From: Deroplatys truncata
Taxonomy: Eukaryota; Arthropoda; Insecta; Mantodea; Mantidae
Assembly: GCA_030765065.1 (NCBI GenBank)
Contig: CM060990.1
Coordinates: forward strand, 457,210,321-457,274,320
Length of the DNA: 64,000 bases
Direction of reading: 5' to 3'
The notes below the pieces were generated by a model, which did not search any database, was not told the origin of the DNA, and saw only the letters and a list, made by a program, of their open reading frames with translations. The position numbers and the translations under genes are program-made. Below, piece by piece: positions 35,131-46,545 of the stretch (positions within the stretch are counted from its first letter, which is position 1; each line of letters opens with the position of its first letter).

Positions 35131-35748
35131 TAAATAGTACTAAACAAATACCATTTGTTTAAGGTTTTTACATATGTACCTAACCAATAAAATGTATATC
35201 TGGAGATTTATGGAAATAGCCTATGAAGCCCTCTTCACTCAGAAAAAATGTATGATTCTGTATAGCTAGTAAACCATAAGAGATGGATAAAACTTTACTG
35301 CATCAAAAGTGAAGATATCTTTAAAACAAGCAAATTATTTCAAATTGCTTTCTTGTGGTATCAACCATTTCCGAAATATCTGTTGTTATTGGTTTTAACC
35401 TTTGAATACTTGTCATTATACTTGGAATTTCTAGGCCAGGATATAGCGACCCTCTTTTAAACATTTCTATGGTTATCTCATTTGTACATATAACGGAATG
35501 TGCAATAAAACCATTTATGTAAACATTTGTCTCAATCAACTTGAGGTAGATAGAAAAATATGCTTTTGCAAGAACATTGTTTAGAAGCTATGTAAAACTA
35601 GAGGATAATGGGTAGACAAAGTCATGTGAATGTAAGGCATAAGAGTTTTTAATATTATGTTAGAGAAAAGAAAATTTATCTGCGCAAGCATGGGAACTGC
35701 TTTATATCGAATGTGTTAAAAGGTTTGCCAATGTACAGCAATAAATGA

Positions 35749-36218
35749 CCGAGCGAGGTGGAACCGAGGTAACGTGTGCAACTCGCATTCGGGAGGTCCC
35801 GAGTTCGATCCCCGGCGACCGCCCACTCTGACCTATGGGTTTTTCTTGGTTTCCCCGCATCGGCAGGGTGGTTTCTTCTCCACCACAGTTTTCTTTCCAT
35901 TATTTCCCTTTCATGCCGCTTCCTTCTCATCTTCCAGGTGTGCTTCTAGGTTTCGTCGCGTATAGCGGTGCCGGACAGATGGCGTGGATGCATGCTCAAT
36001 GGAAAGAGTATTCCTCGTGGATTGGTGGGTCATTCTTCGCCCTCTCTCGGCGGCTCCAGCAGTGGGACGGGTCTGCGAGCTTGGAAATCTTCGGGTCTTC
36101 CGCGCATCTCTGTGGTCTGTCTGCTTACGGCCTGTATCCTCATGTGGTTCCAATATATCTGTGCAGGTCGCAGCGAGTGAGGTGTCCCCCTCCATTGAAT
36201 TACCTCTACCCTTACCTT
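35749..36218 (+). mobile_element. Long SINE, family S1, full length with 15-bp duplication
   Basis: The head reads CCGAGCGAGGTGGAACCGAG, then CTCGCATTCGGGAGGTC and GAGTTCGATCCCCGG (B box). The body carries TGGGTTTTTCTTGG, GGTGTGCTTCTAGGTTTCG and a GC-rich 3' domain. The flanks TACAGCAATAAATGA (35,734-35,748) and TACAGCAATGAATGA (36,219-36,233) are a 15-bp target duplication with one mismatch. The 117-132 codon frames that cross it are by-products of its GC content, not genes. Confidence 0.92.
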
Positions 36219-36869
36219 TACAGCAATGAATGAGTTTGAAGTTTTTGTTGTAATCGCAAAGCAATACAGAAATCGTATTTAATTACTGGTCGCATCATGG
36301 GCTGCTCCTTTAGTATTTTCTGATATTTCTAATCTTTCAACTAGTACAGTGGTTGGACACAATGTTCGTAAGGGGTACCAGCAGTATACCTACAATATTT
36401 ATCCCATTTCCTTAAGGTTTTGAATGCTATATACCACAATTAAAATTAAATAATAAGCTCATTTCAAGTTAAGTTCAGTTGGTATTTTCTGGGGTAAAAA
36501 GTCGAAATTTAAATTTAATGGAGAAGTTTTACTAGAACATATTTCCTCATATTTTAAGTGTGTAAAACTCACTTTCTTTTATTACTAGTATTATAGATAA
36601 CCTTTCGTGTTGAGGGCTTCATGATAAATCATGTTATTTCATAGTAGAATACTTTACATGAATTTTACTTTAGTTTTGAAAATATATTAGCGAATAATTT
36701 GCACTAACCGGAACTTTAGAAGTTCACTTTGAGGATACAAAAGGTTTGCAACGTACATAAATGGGAAAACTTTCTCTTAAAAAGTTACGGATACTTTTCA
36801 TTTAATGCTACGCAAATTAAATATACTTGAGTATTATAAACCTCTGAGTATAGTTGCTTTAAAACTTGT

Positions 36870-37082
36870 CCGTCCGTCCGTCCGTCCATCCGTCCGTCCA
36901 TCCATCCATCCGTCTATCTGTCTATCTGTCTATCTGTCTGTCTGTCTGTCTGTCTGTCTGCCTGTCTGTCTGTCTGCCTGTCTGTCTGTCTGTCTGCCTG
37001 CCTGCCTGCCTGCCTGCCTGCTTGTCTGTCTGTCTGTATGTCTGTCTGCCTGCCTGCCTTCCTGTCTGCCTGCCTGCCTGCC

Positions 37083-37129
<47 letters not shown>

Positions 37130-37131
37130 AC
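36870..37131. repeat. (TGTC/TGCC)n tetranucleotide array
   Basis: About 260 bases of CCGT, TCTG and CCTG tetranucleotides in blocks, with TCTA at the edges. The Cys/Leu/Ser-rich frames of about 100 codons are artefacts. The block structure (CCGT, then TCTG, CCTG, TCTG, TCTA) indicates repeated local expansion after point changes. Confidence 0.95.
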
Positions 37132-38125
37132 ACACAAGTTTAATTAGAGGAACATGTTTAGAATTCATTTAAATGCTTAAAATCGGCTCCTGCACATAAA
37201 TTGAGTGTCAAACGTATCGTAACACTCCATGAAATAGCATCAAAATGACTTGAGTTATGTTCATTAAAATATTAGCGCTAATTTAGTATAATCTCGAATG
37301 GTTTTACTACATTAATTACCTTAATGATCAGCTGTGGGTATAACACACTTAGGGCCCTTTGCTTTGCCGTCGGAGACTGCACACCAAATGTTTTTTTATC
37401 TGTTTTGTGCCACATGGAAACTGCACAGCAAGGTATCGCAAGCTACTTTTGGGACAGCGGTAAGGTATTAACCTTATAAATGAATTTTAAATATATCGAT
37501 TGTAGAATAAAACATGGAAATCATTAATACGGTTGTTTTTCCCCTTCGGATGGCAGCTGCGCAAGTAAATTTTAAGCCTTTAGTGGTGTTTCTATGAGGT
37601 TCATTGGGCATAGATCTGCATTTTAATAAACACAAACCAAAGAAAAGACATAAAGCCTCATTAAAACTTGAACAAAGGAAATCATAAATCTGCATCAAAA
37701 TAAGGCAAAAATTGAGGAACATGTGTTTTTCCCAGCAATTAGACACCCCATTCGTTTCGAACGCTTTCGTTTTCTACGATCATACGGTATAGGAAAAGAA
37801 GGAGATAAGCTTTGCAACAGGACATGTCTAATGAGTCCACTGAAGAGGCAGTGATTGACACAATTAGATAACTGTTAACTTTTCAATATCTAGTGCAATC
37901 TGTATAAAGAAATTTTGCAAACACTAGCTACGTTTATAATTATACATTGAAAACCTTCTCATTTCGTATTAATCAAAATCAGAGCACAACTACAAAATAT
38001 TGTTTCCCACCGTTCACGGGCTTCACATTTTAAAACCATTGCGAGTTCCATGTGGCATACTGTTATTGGGAACGGATGACTACTTCAGCGGCGTAAAACA
38101 TAACCAAATTTGTGTTTTATTATAA
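37132..38125. other. AT-rich stretch, no gene recognised
   Basis: The only frame of note (90 codons, 37,474-37,746 minus) has no recognisable motif. Confidence 0.45.
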
Positions 38126-38615
38126 CCGAGCGTGTTGGCTGCGCAGTAACGTGTGAGGTTCGCATTCGGGAGCCCCCGGGATCGATTCCCGTAGACTACC
38201 CACTCTGACCTTGGGTTTTCGTGATCGTAGGCGAATGCTAAGATGGTTTCTCCTCTAACAGGATTTAATTTTCCTCATTTCTCTTTCATTCTGTTTCCTT
38301 CTCATGTTTCAGGTGTACTTCTAAGTTCCATGGTGTGCGGCGGTGCTGACGGATGGCGCGAATGCTTGCCTCAAGGAAAGAGCAATTGCCGTGGACACTA
38401 GAGGGCTGCCTGGTTGCGCGGAAGTTGGGCAGCTCCAATAGTGAGCCGGATTTTCGAGCCACGGACTGTTAGGGACTTTTGCACTATCTGTGGCTTGTAG
38501 CCTCTTGTGGTTCCTTCACGCCATCCATTCCTCCTAGGGCTGGTAGCCGCAAATATATCTGAATAGTCACAGTGCGCGAGGTGCCCCCCTTCTTTGTATA
38601 CCCATATACTCTTTT
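38126..38615 (+). mobile_element. Long SINE, family S1
   Basis: The head reads ACCGAGCGTGTTGGCTGCG, then TTCGCATTCGGGAGC and GGATCGATTCCCG (B box). The body matches the copy at 35,749-36,218 (CCACTCTGACC, TGGGTTTTCGTG, CAGGTGTACTTCTA). Its 3' domain is longer and carries the TATCTGTGGC and CGCGAGGTGCCCCCC blocks. I did not find an unambiguous target duplication. Confidence 0.85.
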
Positions 38616-39207
38616 ATCCATCGTAACATAAAATATGAAATGCCTACATAGTTTACTTAACGTTTATACTTTAGCTGCAGTGTAGCTATGCAAAACTTTA
38701 GATGTACAACACCCAGGTTGGAAAATACCTACATTTTCCTCCCAAAATAGTGCGTTGTTTCAGAATAGGATCCGTGCCACCTTAGAAGACTGATGTGCAG
38801 GTTCTGCTTACTCTGCAGGAGCACTGAATAATAAAAATATGATCCAACGAAATTATATGTTGCACATTCGTAGTTAAGTTGGCCAGAGTTGATTTCCTGA
38901 ACTAGAAGATCGCTTTTTAGTCACCAAGTAGCACTACAGTCACCGCGAAAAAATGAATCAGACAGTAAACTAACTCGATGAGCATGAATGCAGCTATTGA
39001 TGCCATGAGCGGCTTCGTATAAAACAGTGTTTACTATAATCACAGTGCTTTATACTGTAACAAACTTAATGTGTTCTAGATTTCAAATAAAAGTTAAGCA
39101 GTAATTTAATTCACACATATTATTCCATAAAACTTTTAAAATTCAAAGTAAAACTATTTTTTACAACGTATTGGTATCAATAAAAATAGAACAGATGTGA
39201 TTCGTTC
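38616..39207. other. AT-rich stretch, nothing recognised
   Basis: No open frame of note and no repeat ends. Confidence 0.45.
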
Positions 39208-39490
39208 TTTAGGAAAAATGTAGAAAAACCTGCTAAAATAGTCAGTTTGAGCAAAAACACTGTGAGGAGAATTGCTAGAATGTGTAAAAGCTTGCAATGC
39301 GATTTTCAAGTCCCAGGAAACAAAAAGAAAGAAAAAACACACACAAATGATAAAAACAAAACAATGGTATTAGATGACCTTGGTAATAGCATAATTCAAA
39401 GAAAGTCTCTTGAAAAGTATTAAAACAATCATAAGATTTCTACACTGAATACAAGACTGTTGGCTGTCAAATTTAAAATTAATTTAAAGG
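39208..39490 (+). pseudogene. Tc1-like transposase N-terminal fragment
   Basis: One frame gives FRKNVEKPAKIVSLSKNTV then RRIARM (helix-turn-helix, family form TAAxTGxSxxTVxRIxxE). It continues with FQVPGNKKKEKTH (family form SPGKKRxRxK), VLDDLGNSIIQRKSLEKY (family form LDDFDxxxIRRxVxxFY) and, after one stop, NNHKISTLNTRLLAVKFK (family form PTLxxLLxxLKxxIxF). This matches the DNA-binding half of a widespread insect Tc1/IS630-type transposase. No catalytic half follows. A weaker resemblance to the very start of the same protein (LNIVRQYFVTKRKSRAKKK) lies at about 40,110-40,170. Confidence 0.65.
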
Positions 39491-40579
39491 TAACAAACAC
39501 AAAAAATAATACCTCTTTCATCTCATTAGTTTTTCTGTCATCAGAAATAACTAACAACACGTAGTAGCATTATACTAAAGTTAATGATTGTTCCGTTACA
39601 GTCTCAATACACACGTGACGTCATCAGATCACGCCTGCTGGAAAACGAGATAAATACTATAAACATGTATGGATAATTACGAGGTACTTTAAATCACGAA
39701 CAAGGTCCCCATGTGATTTAGCTAGAGAAATTTGTAATTTATCTCTATAAACAGAGAGCAACCTAAAAATTAAACAATCAGTTCTCATAATCTAGTTAAT
39801 ACTACGTGATAGGCATCAGTACAGCACCTACTTTTAAAATTAGTGAAGAACGTCGTATCTGACTTTTATCAGCCGAAACAAATAAAACGATTTCGAGGAG
39901 TTACAACATTCTCACACCATTCCGAGACAGCGTGAACACCGATATCGTACTGCTTCTATCCATTGGCGTAAGTGTAATGAATATATACCCTTCAATAATG
40001 ACGATGAAAGTGCGTGTTCCTCGGACTATGAAAACAAAAAGCTGCTAAAGGGTGGCTCTATTTGTATAACAAAGCACCCTAATTTTCAGAAATTAATTGT
40101 AGGTCGTATGTTTTGAACATTGTGAGGCAATACTTTGTGACAAAGAGAAAAAGCAGAGCTAAAAAGAAATTAGTCGCTGCCAATACGGCTGCTACAAACA
40201 GATCACAGCGTGGATTAATTCATGGACTACTGCTGTTTCCAGAAGTATACGTAAGCTTCAAACTTCACTAATATTCTTTGTTAGCGACAGATGAATTTTT
40301 GCGTCCGGTGATGAATCCACACATTGTGAGTACAAAGATTTTTTTATTTTGTTTCATTCATTATCAGCAGTTTCCACTCTTTGTTAGATTTTTATTCTTC
40401 ATTATCCAAGATCCAGATGCTTTGGAGTACCTACTGATTGTGTTACCAGTCTTTTTTTATTTACATTGAGGTTGTTATCTAGCTCTGCTATCATGGATCT
40501 AAGCTGAAGAAAGAAGAAAAAAAATTTGGAGCATATCCCAGACGAAGGCTGATAACTTTCTAAACTGTCGGTATATATA
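39491..40579. other. AT-rich stretch, possible transposase scrap
   Basis: Apart from the weak Tc1-like start near 40,110-40,170, I see no gene, repeat end or RNA. Open frames are short. Confidence 0.4.
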
Positions 40580-40935
40580 CAGGGTGGACCATTTAAGTTG
40601 AGACTGTACAATATCTCCAAAACTAAGCGTTGTAGAAAGAAATGTTTTGAATAAATCTTGCTTGATATTATGGGGGAAATTAAATGCCGTTAGACGTGTT
40701 TTATTTAAAGGACGCTGTGATGGTTATTTTAGGGTCAATTTAAGTTGACCCTAATTGTAGGCTCCCATTTAAAGAAATTAAATTGAACCTAAAATGACCA
40801 TCATAGTATTCTCCAAACAAGACACGACGAATAGCTTTCCCCCACAGTATCAAGCAACTTTTATTAAATGCATTTCTTTCTACAACGCTTAGTTTTGAAG
40901 ATATTGTACAGTCTCAACTTAAATGGTCCAACCTA
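40580..40935. mobile_element. Foldback MITE (Tc1/mariner-like), TA-flanked
   Basis: Almost the whole 356 bases is one inverted repeat. The left arm begins CAGGGTGGACCATTTAAGTT and continues through GACTGTACAATATCTCC and AAGCGTTGTAGAAAG. The right arm repeats this inverted, starting TAGGTTGGACC. Arms of about 170 bases surround a small centre with GGGTCAATTTAAGTTGACCC. TA flanks both sides. The terminus is similar to, but not the same as, that of mariner family A (CCAGGTGGTCCAAAC). Confidence 0.88.
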
Positions 40936-41061
40936 TATAATGCCGAATATGAGCGAAATCGTTTAAGAAGGTACTATCCAAAATAATTTTCTCTAGACCG
41001 TTATGGGCATTTGATTGTTCTTAAATCCATAATTTATTTATTTCGTCTTCTTGCAAGAGTT

Positions 41062-41519
41062 TCATTTAACATTTTTGAACAATTTTATATTATGAAAAAT
41101 AGACGTAAATGCTTCAATTACAATGGTACCATTCGCATAACAGTTTTGTGCAGCCCACCATAAATGGTTATTTATACTGGCTTTCCATGCCATCAACTCT
41201 ACAGTGTATATTTTTTCATGAGACTTTTGAACAAATGCCATTCGTCTCCACATTGAGTTTTTAGCAAACAATTCACCCTTTATGTCTGTTGGAGAGAACC
41301 CATTTCCTGTTTTGCAAGCTTAGGCATTACATTGTGACAAGTAGCGTCTTCCAAACTGCATTTCAGCACACTTCCTTGAACAAGTTTAAAATTAATACTT
41401 TTGCGGGAATTTAAATCCATGATGGAATATACTAAATATTTGGCTGAAAATCCTGGGGAGTCATATTGACAATCCCCTACCAACCATATAGGTTTACCAC
41501 TACCTTTTAACACACCCAA
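41062..41519 (-). pseudogene. Kolobok-like transposase fragment
   Basis: Two consecutive minus-strand frames. The first (41,280-41,519) has WLVGDCQYDSPGFSAKYLVY and SIMDLNSRKSINFKLVQ, matching the family form GDGRCDSPGHSAKYGTYTLMD…KILDFEVVQ. The second (41,062-41,271) has WKASINNHLWWAAQNC and FTSIFHNIK, matching WIKSIxNHLWWCxxTCxGD … WxSIxHHI. The stretch normally between them, with TDRHxxI and HQFDVWHxxKSxxKK, is largely deleted. I assign Kolobok from memory of this family, whose members often carry an N-terminal THAP finger. No THAP finger is visible here and the superfamily name is tentative. No ends were found. Confidence 0.6.
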
Positions 41520-42519
41520 GTTCTTTTATCTTTCTTGACCAGGCGAAAATGATTTCTTTTAGAAAATTCTACACATATCTGGTATTTTTGGGGGAGATTT
41601 GTTTTTATTTGGGAAATTATGAAAATTAGTTTCCTTATGCGTTTTAGAGCTCACATTAAAGCCATATTCAATACAAAGAAATATTTTCTTTTTCACAACA
41701 TTGCGTTGTTTGTATAAAAGTCACTCAATAACACTATCACCAGATATTCACTTCTCTTGAGCTTGAAATGCCACGAAGAGCATGTGGAAACGTATTATTG
41801 CATGGGTGGCAGTGATTGCCTTTTTACTAAAGCTCCTTCCAGCCCATGGCATTCAATGATGATGTATGAAGCAGATTTGATTTAGCTTACGCAGCGATAA
41901 CAGGGTGCCGGTGTATAGAAACAACCTTACCACTAAATTTTACACGACATAGGTATTCTTATTTAGGAAGCAATATGATTTTTGTATTTCGTTGCCCTTT
42001 AAATGGAGGAAAACTACACTTTAACTGTTCCGTAATTACACGGCCTTGCCATTCTGTGTCTATATCCTTGCGGCACAGTATGCACTGTTTTCATCCCCTC
42101 CTTCGCCTCCTGCGCTCCGTAACCCACAATGACTGATGCTTTATTTGCAGTGACAGTAACCACATAAGCACTCGGCGATCATCTAACATGGAAGGGGTGG
42201 TATATACTCGTACACCAGCAACCCTGAGTTGCCAAGTTTCTTGTACTTTAAGTATGGGTATTTAAATCAATAATAATACTACGTTGAGAAGAATAAATCA
42301 AGTATGGTGTTCGTAGAAATACTTTTGTTAAATTCGTTCAGATTGATCTCAATATACAATATATTGCAACATTACACCGACAAACTTTCAGGGGTTACAG
42401 GGAAGCACTTTGATACAGGGCGCTTCTTATGGTCTTTGAGTTCAATGTTATTTGCAGTGAATCAAAATCAACAGTTCGTTCACGTGGTTGTTCAGGTCCG
42501 AGGTTAAAGAGAAGTGTTG

Positions 42520-42522
<3 letters not shown>
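41520..42522. other. AT-rich stretch, no gene recognised
   Basis: On the minus strand the 200 bases upstream of the Kolobok-like fragment are partly open (EYGFNVSSKTHKETN) and may be more of that gene, but I cannot confirm it. Confidence 0.35.
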
Positions 42523-42576
<54 letters not shown>

Positions 42577-42577
42577 G
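42523..42577. repeat. (TTA)n microsatellite
   Basis: About 18 uninterrupted ATT units. Confidence 0.95.
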
Positions 42578-43129
42578 ACACCGCACATTCAATTTCACGT
42601 GCTGATCAGTGGTGTTAAATGTAATACAGTAAACCAGTTTTAAAGGGCAATGTATACTACAAGCTTTGTTTATGGATGCTAAAGAGCCATACTAGAGAAA
42701 GAATCGAGGAAGTTAAAGAAATGTTGTAATCGCTTCGGGACGGAGTAGATATGAAGGAAAATTACACAGAAATAAGTTTGTTACTCATTATGAAAGATAA
42801 CGATACAAGTGACAAGGAATAACTAATAAGTAAAGTGCTTCGCTTAATTGCACATTCCATGTGAAAATTATGAAACAACAATGGTTATGTAAAGGAAATG
42901 GATTTCGCTATTCACTCCCCTAAGTTGGGGGATAAGAAGAAACAAAAATTAAAATAAGAGGAGAAGAAGCCAAACCTGCTGTTGACACCTCAGAATGGAG
43001 GAAACTTCGGCACAACAACAAAAAAAAGGGAAACCAAATTTACGACTATTCACACTCCAAGAGGACATTTCTGATCCACACGAAAGAATAAGGAAAACCA
43101 AACTTATTCGTATGGCCAAACCCAAACCC

Positions 43130-43130
<1 letters not shown>
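42578..43130. other. AT-rich stretch, nothing recognised
   Basis: Purine-rich on the plus strand (many AAG and GAAG words), with no usable open frame. Confidence 0.45.
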
Positions 43131-43187
<57 letters not shown>

Positions 43188-43201
43188 CATAATAATAATA
43201 A
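43131..43201. repeat. (AAT)n microsatellite
   Basis: About 23 AAT units with one CAT interruption. Confidence 0.95.
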
Positions 43202-43311
43202 ACTAAACCTGCTATTCATAATCTCCAAATGAAAGAAGTTGTGAATAAAGTAGAAAAATTAAGGAAATCAAGTTGTTGCCTATGCTTTGGAGCTAAAGCG
43301 CACAAAAAAAA

Positions 43312-43745
43312 AAGCTATTGAAAGTGGCGCCCTCCAACATCTATGCACATCGTCTTCGAATAAATCCATCTCGCATCCTTTCGAAGACGCCTGGTGTGTT
43401 ATGAACAGCGTCACAGATAACCAATTCCCTCGGCAGTAAATACTCATTTAAGTTGACAGAGGTCTCGCACACAAGGCTTTTGATGTATCCCTCCCATGAA
43501 ATAATCTGGAGGTGTGAGATCAGAGTAACGCAGTGGGCAAGTAATAAACACGTTCTTCAGACAGCTTCTGACATCCCTGTCGAAGTGAGCAGAAGGTCCA
43601 ACGTGCGGAATCCACTTCCGGCATCGTACAGAAGGTTCCAAATGTTTTCCGATAGACCATGGGGTGTAGAGGAAGAGAGGAAAAAATGTATTTTCGTGCT
43701 TGGCTACAGCCAACAGTAAGTGCTGGTATCGTCTCAAGGGCCACC
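43312..43745 (-). pseudogene. Mariner family C transposase, C-terminal part
   Basis: Minus-strand frames give VGPSAHFDRDVRSCLKN (family form HDGAPAHFSxxVRxxL), RYSDLTPPDYF (family form RSPDLTPLDFFLWG, third catalytic Asp), GYIKSLVCET in a neighbouring frame, and CIDVGGRHF (family form CIxVxGGHFEHLL). This is the catalytic C-terminal half of an insect DUF4817-type mariner transposase. Frame changes break it. The N-terminal half of a protein of the same kind lies 5.9 kb upstream on the same strand at 49,612-50,073. Confidence 0.75.
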
Positions 43746-44003
43746 TTTACTTCTGTGTATGCTCGTATAATTCAGCGACCTGGCTCTAAGAGGAAAGAAG
43801 ACGAAACTAAATACTTTTCTCTTTACTAGACCTATTCAAGCGAAATAAGTTAACATTTTCGTTGCATAAGATGTTTAAAAACAAATATTGCACTCTATAT
43901 GCGGGTGCTACACAAGTTTAAGATTCAGTAATTTTCTTGAGAAACAAGGTTCGCTTTATGTATATCTTGTTTTTAAACTTTGTTGCTAGTAATAAATAAT
44001 AAT

Positions 44004-44034
<31 letters not shown>

Positions 44035-44764
44035 GTTTCATAATTATCACCAATAGAATGTTCTACGCGTACTCCAAAGCAGAGGGTATTTATTACCTTG
44101 AATATAAATTGGTTTTGCTTTTTAAGTTTCATAGATATTGATCACAACGTATAGCGCTAAGTGTGTAGTTCCATACAGTTGGCACATTCAGTTCTGATAA
44201 TATTCAAGTAATGATTTAAAAATATGGAAGCAAAAGTAATATTAATGTCAAACTGTTGAAGCAGTTTGGGCACAATTAAATGCAACATTAAATTTTCTTC
44301 AAAATGAGGAATACTTTGCGTTTGTTACTGAAAAACGAATAAAAATTGTTTTATTTGAAACATAATTCTCCTTACACTCACTCATAAGAGAAAGGAAGAA
44401 AAACCGTGCCTGCCAGTCGTATAGTGGACGTAGAGTAAAAACACCTATGTAGGTATTGTATCCAAAAGGAGAAAATGTTAATAGATACGAGGAAACAGCG
44501 TTTAGCTCAAAATATGCAGTTTCTATATAGCTGTTTTATTCGGTTAGGATAACATATAAGCTGGATTTTCAAAATAGTGACCCGAAAGTGTTAATGCAGA
44601 CAGGTTGAGTGCTTTTGTTGCAATTGGTTCATTTGAAAGCACTCTATTCTGAAAATTAAATTGCTCTCAAGTTACCAATCTGAAGGTGGCAAAAAAAAAA
44701 AAAAAAAAAAAAAACGGACTCAGGTACTTTGTATTACGATTCACGTTCTGAATTCTTAAAATGC
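43746..44764. other. AT-rich stretch with (AAT)n and a poly-A run
   Basis: (AAT)n at about 44,001-44,032 and an A run of about 24 bases at 44,691-44,714. The A run could be the tail of a plus-strand retroposed sequence, but nothing upstream of it is recognisable. Confidence 0.45.
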
Positions 44765-45352
44765 TTCTCTTCCCTGGTCTGGAGCGGAATGGGATGTGTA
44801 ACGGAGGGGACTCGACCCCCAACGAGTAAATGAGAATATTGTGCTTGTGCCCCTCAAGTGGGCGCCCCCGGGAGGAAGGGACTAGGTTAGAGATACCGAG
44901 ACACCGGGCGGCCGGAACCAGGAGTGACGGTACAGCAATGACAAGGTTCCTAAAGTTTCCAGATTGAGACACCCGGCAGTCGGGTAGGCAAACCGGGGAC
45001 CCCACCCCACACAGAGAGTCAAACGCCTCCCAAGAGGCGGTCCGTATACCCTGGCAACCAGCCGAAGACCGAGAGACGGATAAGGTTCCACAGAGAGTAT
45101 CCTTTTTCTCTGCCACGCCGCACCGGAACACAATCACCGACACTTCCAAACCTGAAACAAACCTAACAGGGTCAAGGATGAATTAAATGAGGAATGGAAC
45201 GATATTCGTGTGCTGAAAGAAATCATATCAGCATTCGCCTGACGACCCGGGAAAACTCCCGAAAAGAACCCTGGGTCAGATTGGGCGGTCGCCGGGAAGC
45301 GAACTAGGGATCTCCCGAATGCAAGACGCATGCGTTACCGCGGTGCCACCTG
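44765..45352 (-). mobile_element. Long SINE, family S1, extended form
   Basis: On the minus strand the head has CCGCGGTAACGCATGCGTC and CTTGCATTCGGGAGATCCC. The body has CCAATCTGACCCAGG and GGCGAATGCTGATATGA. The 3' domain (GTCGGTGATTGTGTTCCGG, GGCTGGTTGCCAGGG, GGTCTCCCCGG-like blocks, GGGGGCGCCC) is shared with the reverse copy at 46,745-47,308 and the forward copy at 11,826-12,357. At roughly 590 bases it is the longest copy. The 160-codon minus-strand frame here is not a gene. Confidence 0.85.
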
Positions 45353-45589
45353 GACGTAAACTGGAAGATCCGTAGTTCAAATCTTGGCTATGCCATTGGA
45401 TTTTTCCATCTGATTTTATCTTTCCAACCTTGTCCTACACACGGCTTGAGTGAAAGAGTCTTCTTGTTAATTGAGATGAACTGCCTTTACAACTTTCGTT
45501 ACAAGTATAGGAAGAATGCAGTAGCTCAAGCGATAGTCATATTTTAATGTGGTGTCTTTGAAACCCCAAGCTGGTTACATTACCACGAG

Positions 45590-46545
45590 AACAATCTAAC
45601 GTGTTGCATTCACATAGCTTTCTCTTCTCACCATTCTACAAATTCTTTTTTCTATATCTCATTTTTCTGTCTACTTCTTATAATCCAGATAAACTTGCAA
45701 ATCACATTTAGCCCATCTCTGTGGTGTGGGGTCTGCCTCACATTCAAGATGTCCCGAGTTCGAATCTCGATTAGAGTGAATTACCTGGATAAAGTTTTTT
45801 CCAGGGTTTCCTCCTATCCTGAGAAGATGAATGTCCGATTTTAATTTCTAGGGACTTCGTGCCCATTTGAGTATCATTTTAAACATTTCGATCGTTTACC
45901 GTCCGTAATGACCTACCCGGTTAAAGGACTTTAATTAAATACCAAAAGAAGAAGTTCACATTTACACATTTCGTTGTGGTATACGTAGATAAAGCGATAA
46001 TCACATTTTCAAAAAGCATGTCACAGCGTGATGCTTTGAAATTCTATGCTGTCTGTATGACCGTAACAAAAACAAAACGAATAGCGACTTCTCAGTTACA
46101 AAAAGTATTCAAACCAATAACAAAAAATATCTGGGAAATAGTTAATCTCATAAAATATATGTATAACAAACTGAGTGCTTTAACAGATCTGCATTTCTTC
46201 CGTAACAAAAGTTTGTCCAATCTTTTAGAGTTTACCAAGATTTTAGAGTTTTAGAGTCATTCAGAATGAAGAAGACCTGAGAGGCTCTTCTCAGTAAGTT
46301 CAAAATGTATATTTCGTTTGTCATGAAAATGTTTTAAACAGGGAGCATTTTAATCAAAATCATTTGAGCCATGTTTGAGAAAATAACAAATTTCGAGAAT
46401 TTTTCCATGTAAAGAGTTGTTCAGGACGGGGAGATTTTCTTGAAAATCATTGTGTCACATCTTTGAAAAATGCTGAACTTAAATTTAAAGTTTGGTATTT
46501 AACCGACTTCTGGCTTTGGATTTATATTGTTCACAGACACACAGG
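45590..46545 (+). repeat. RepX copy C, with nested SINE
   Basis: Starts near CGTGTTGCATTCACATAGC. It continues with TCTATATCTCATTTTTCTGT, is broken by the SINE at 45,711-45,955, and goes on through AAACCAATAACAAAAAATAT and GGGAAATAGTT. The later part has TTTTAATCAAAATCATTTGAG and ATATTGTTCACAGACACACA. The order and content match copies A and B inverted. Copy D follows within about 25 bases in the same orientation. A 92-codon frame at 45,976-46,254 lies inside RepX and has no counterpart in the other copies. Confidence 0.75.
45711..45955 (+). mobile_element. SINE family S7, nested in RepX copy C
   Basis: The head reads CATCTCTGTGGTGTGGGGTC and GAGTTCGAATCTCG (B box). The body has GGATAAAGTTTTTTCCAGGG and TTTCCTCC, and the end has GACTTTAATTAAATACC. 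TCACATTTA flanks both sides (45,702-45,710 and 45,956-45,964), a probable 9-bp target duplication. The body layout recalls the termite/cockroach Talua-type SINEs with their TTTTTTCCGAGGTTTTCC block; this is a resemblance, not an identification. Confidence 0.7.

Larger units (their letters stand above)
34369..35655 (-). repeat. RepX copy B, invaded by SINE sequences
   Basis: The order is as in copy A: hairpin TACTTTCTATACC…GTAGGTAGAGAAAGTA at 34,373-34,410, then TTGCACTCCACCCAAAAATT and a (GC)n tract at 34,488-34,498. The match to copy A breaks at about 34,690 after ACGATTTTTATTAAAA and resumes near 35,140 with ACCATTTGTTTAAGGTTTTT. It ends with CATGTGAATGTAAGGCA near 35,630. The intervening 440 bases are SINE-like (34,690-34,860 and 34,930-35,130), so RepX is older than they are. 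Confidence 0.75.

Noticed and set aside
35835-36264. Open frames of 117-132 codons on both strands
   Set aside because: They lie inside an S1 SINE whose borders are set by a 15-bp target duplication. The other S1 copies do not keep the frames.
36805-37147. Cys/Leu/Ser-repeat frames of about 100 codons
   Set aside because: Translations of the tetranucleotide array.
44667-45149. 160-codon minus-strand frame
   Set aside because: It falls within the GC-rich 3' domain of an S1 SINE and runs into a poly-A stretch. The frame is not shared by the related copies.
45355-45480. Another tRNA-headed SINE (GTAGTTCAAATCTTGGC)
   Set aside because: Only a B-box-like word is visible. There is no A box, no second copy and no flank duplication, so it is not supported.
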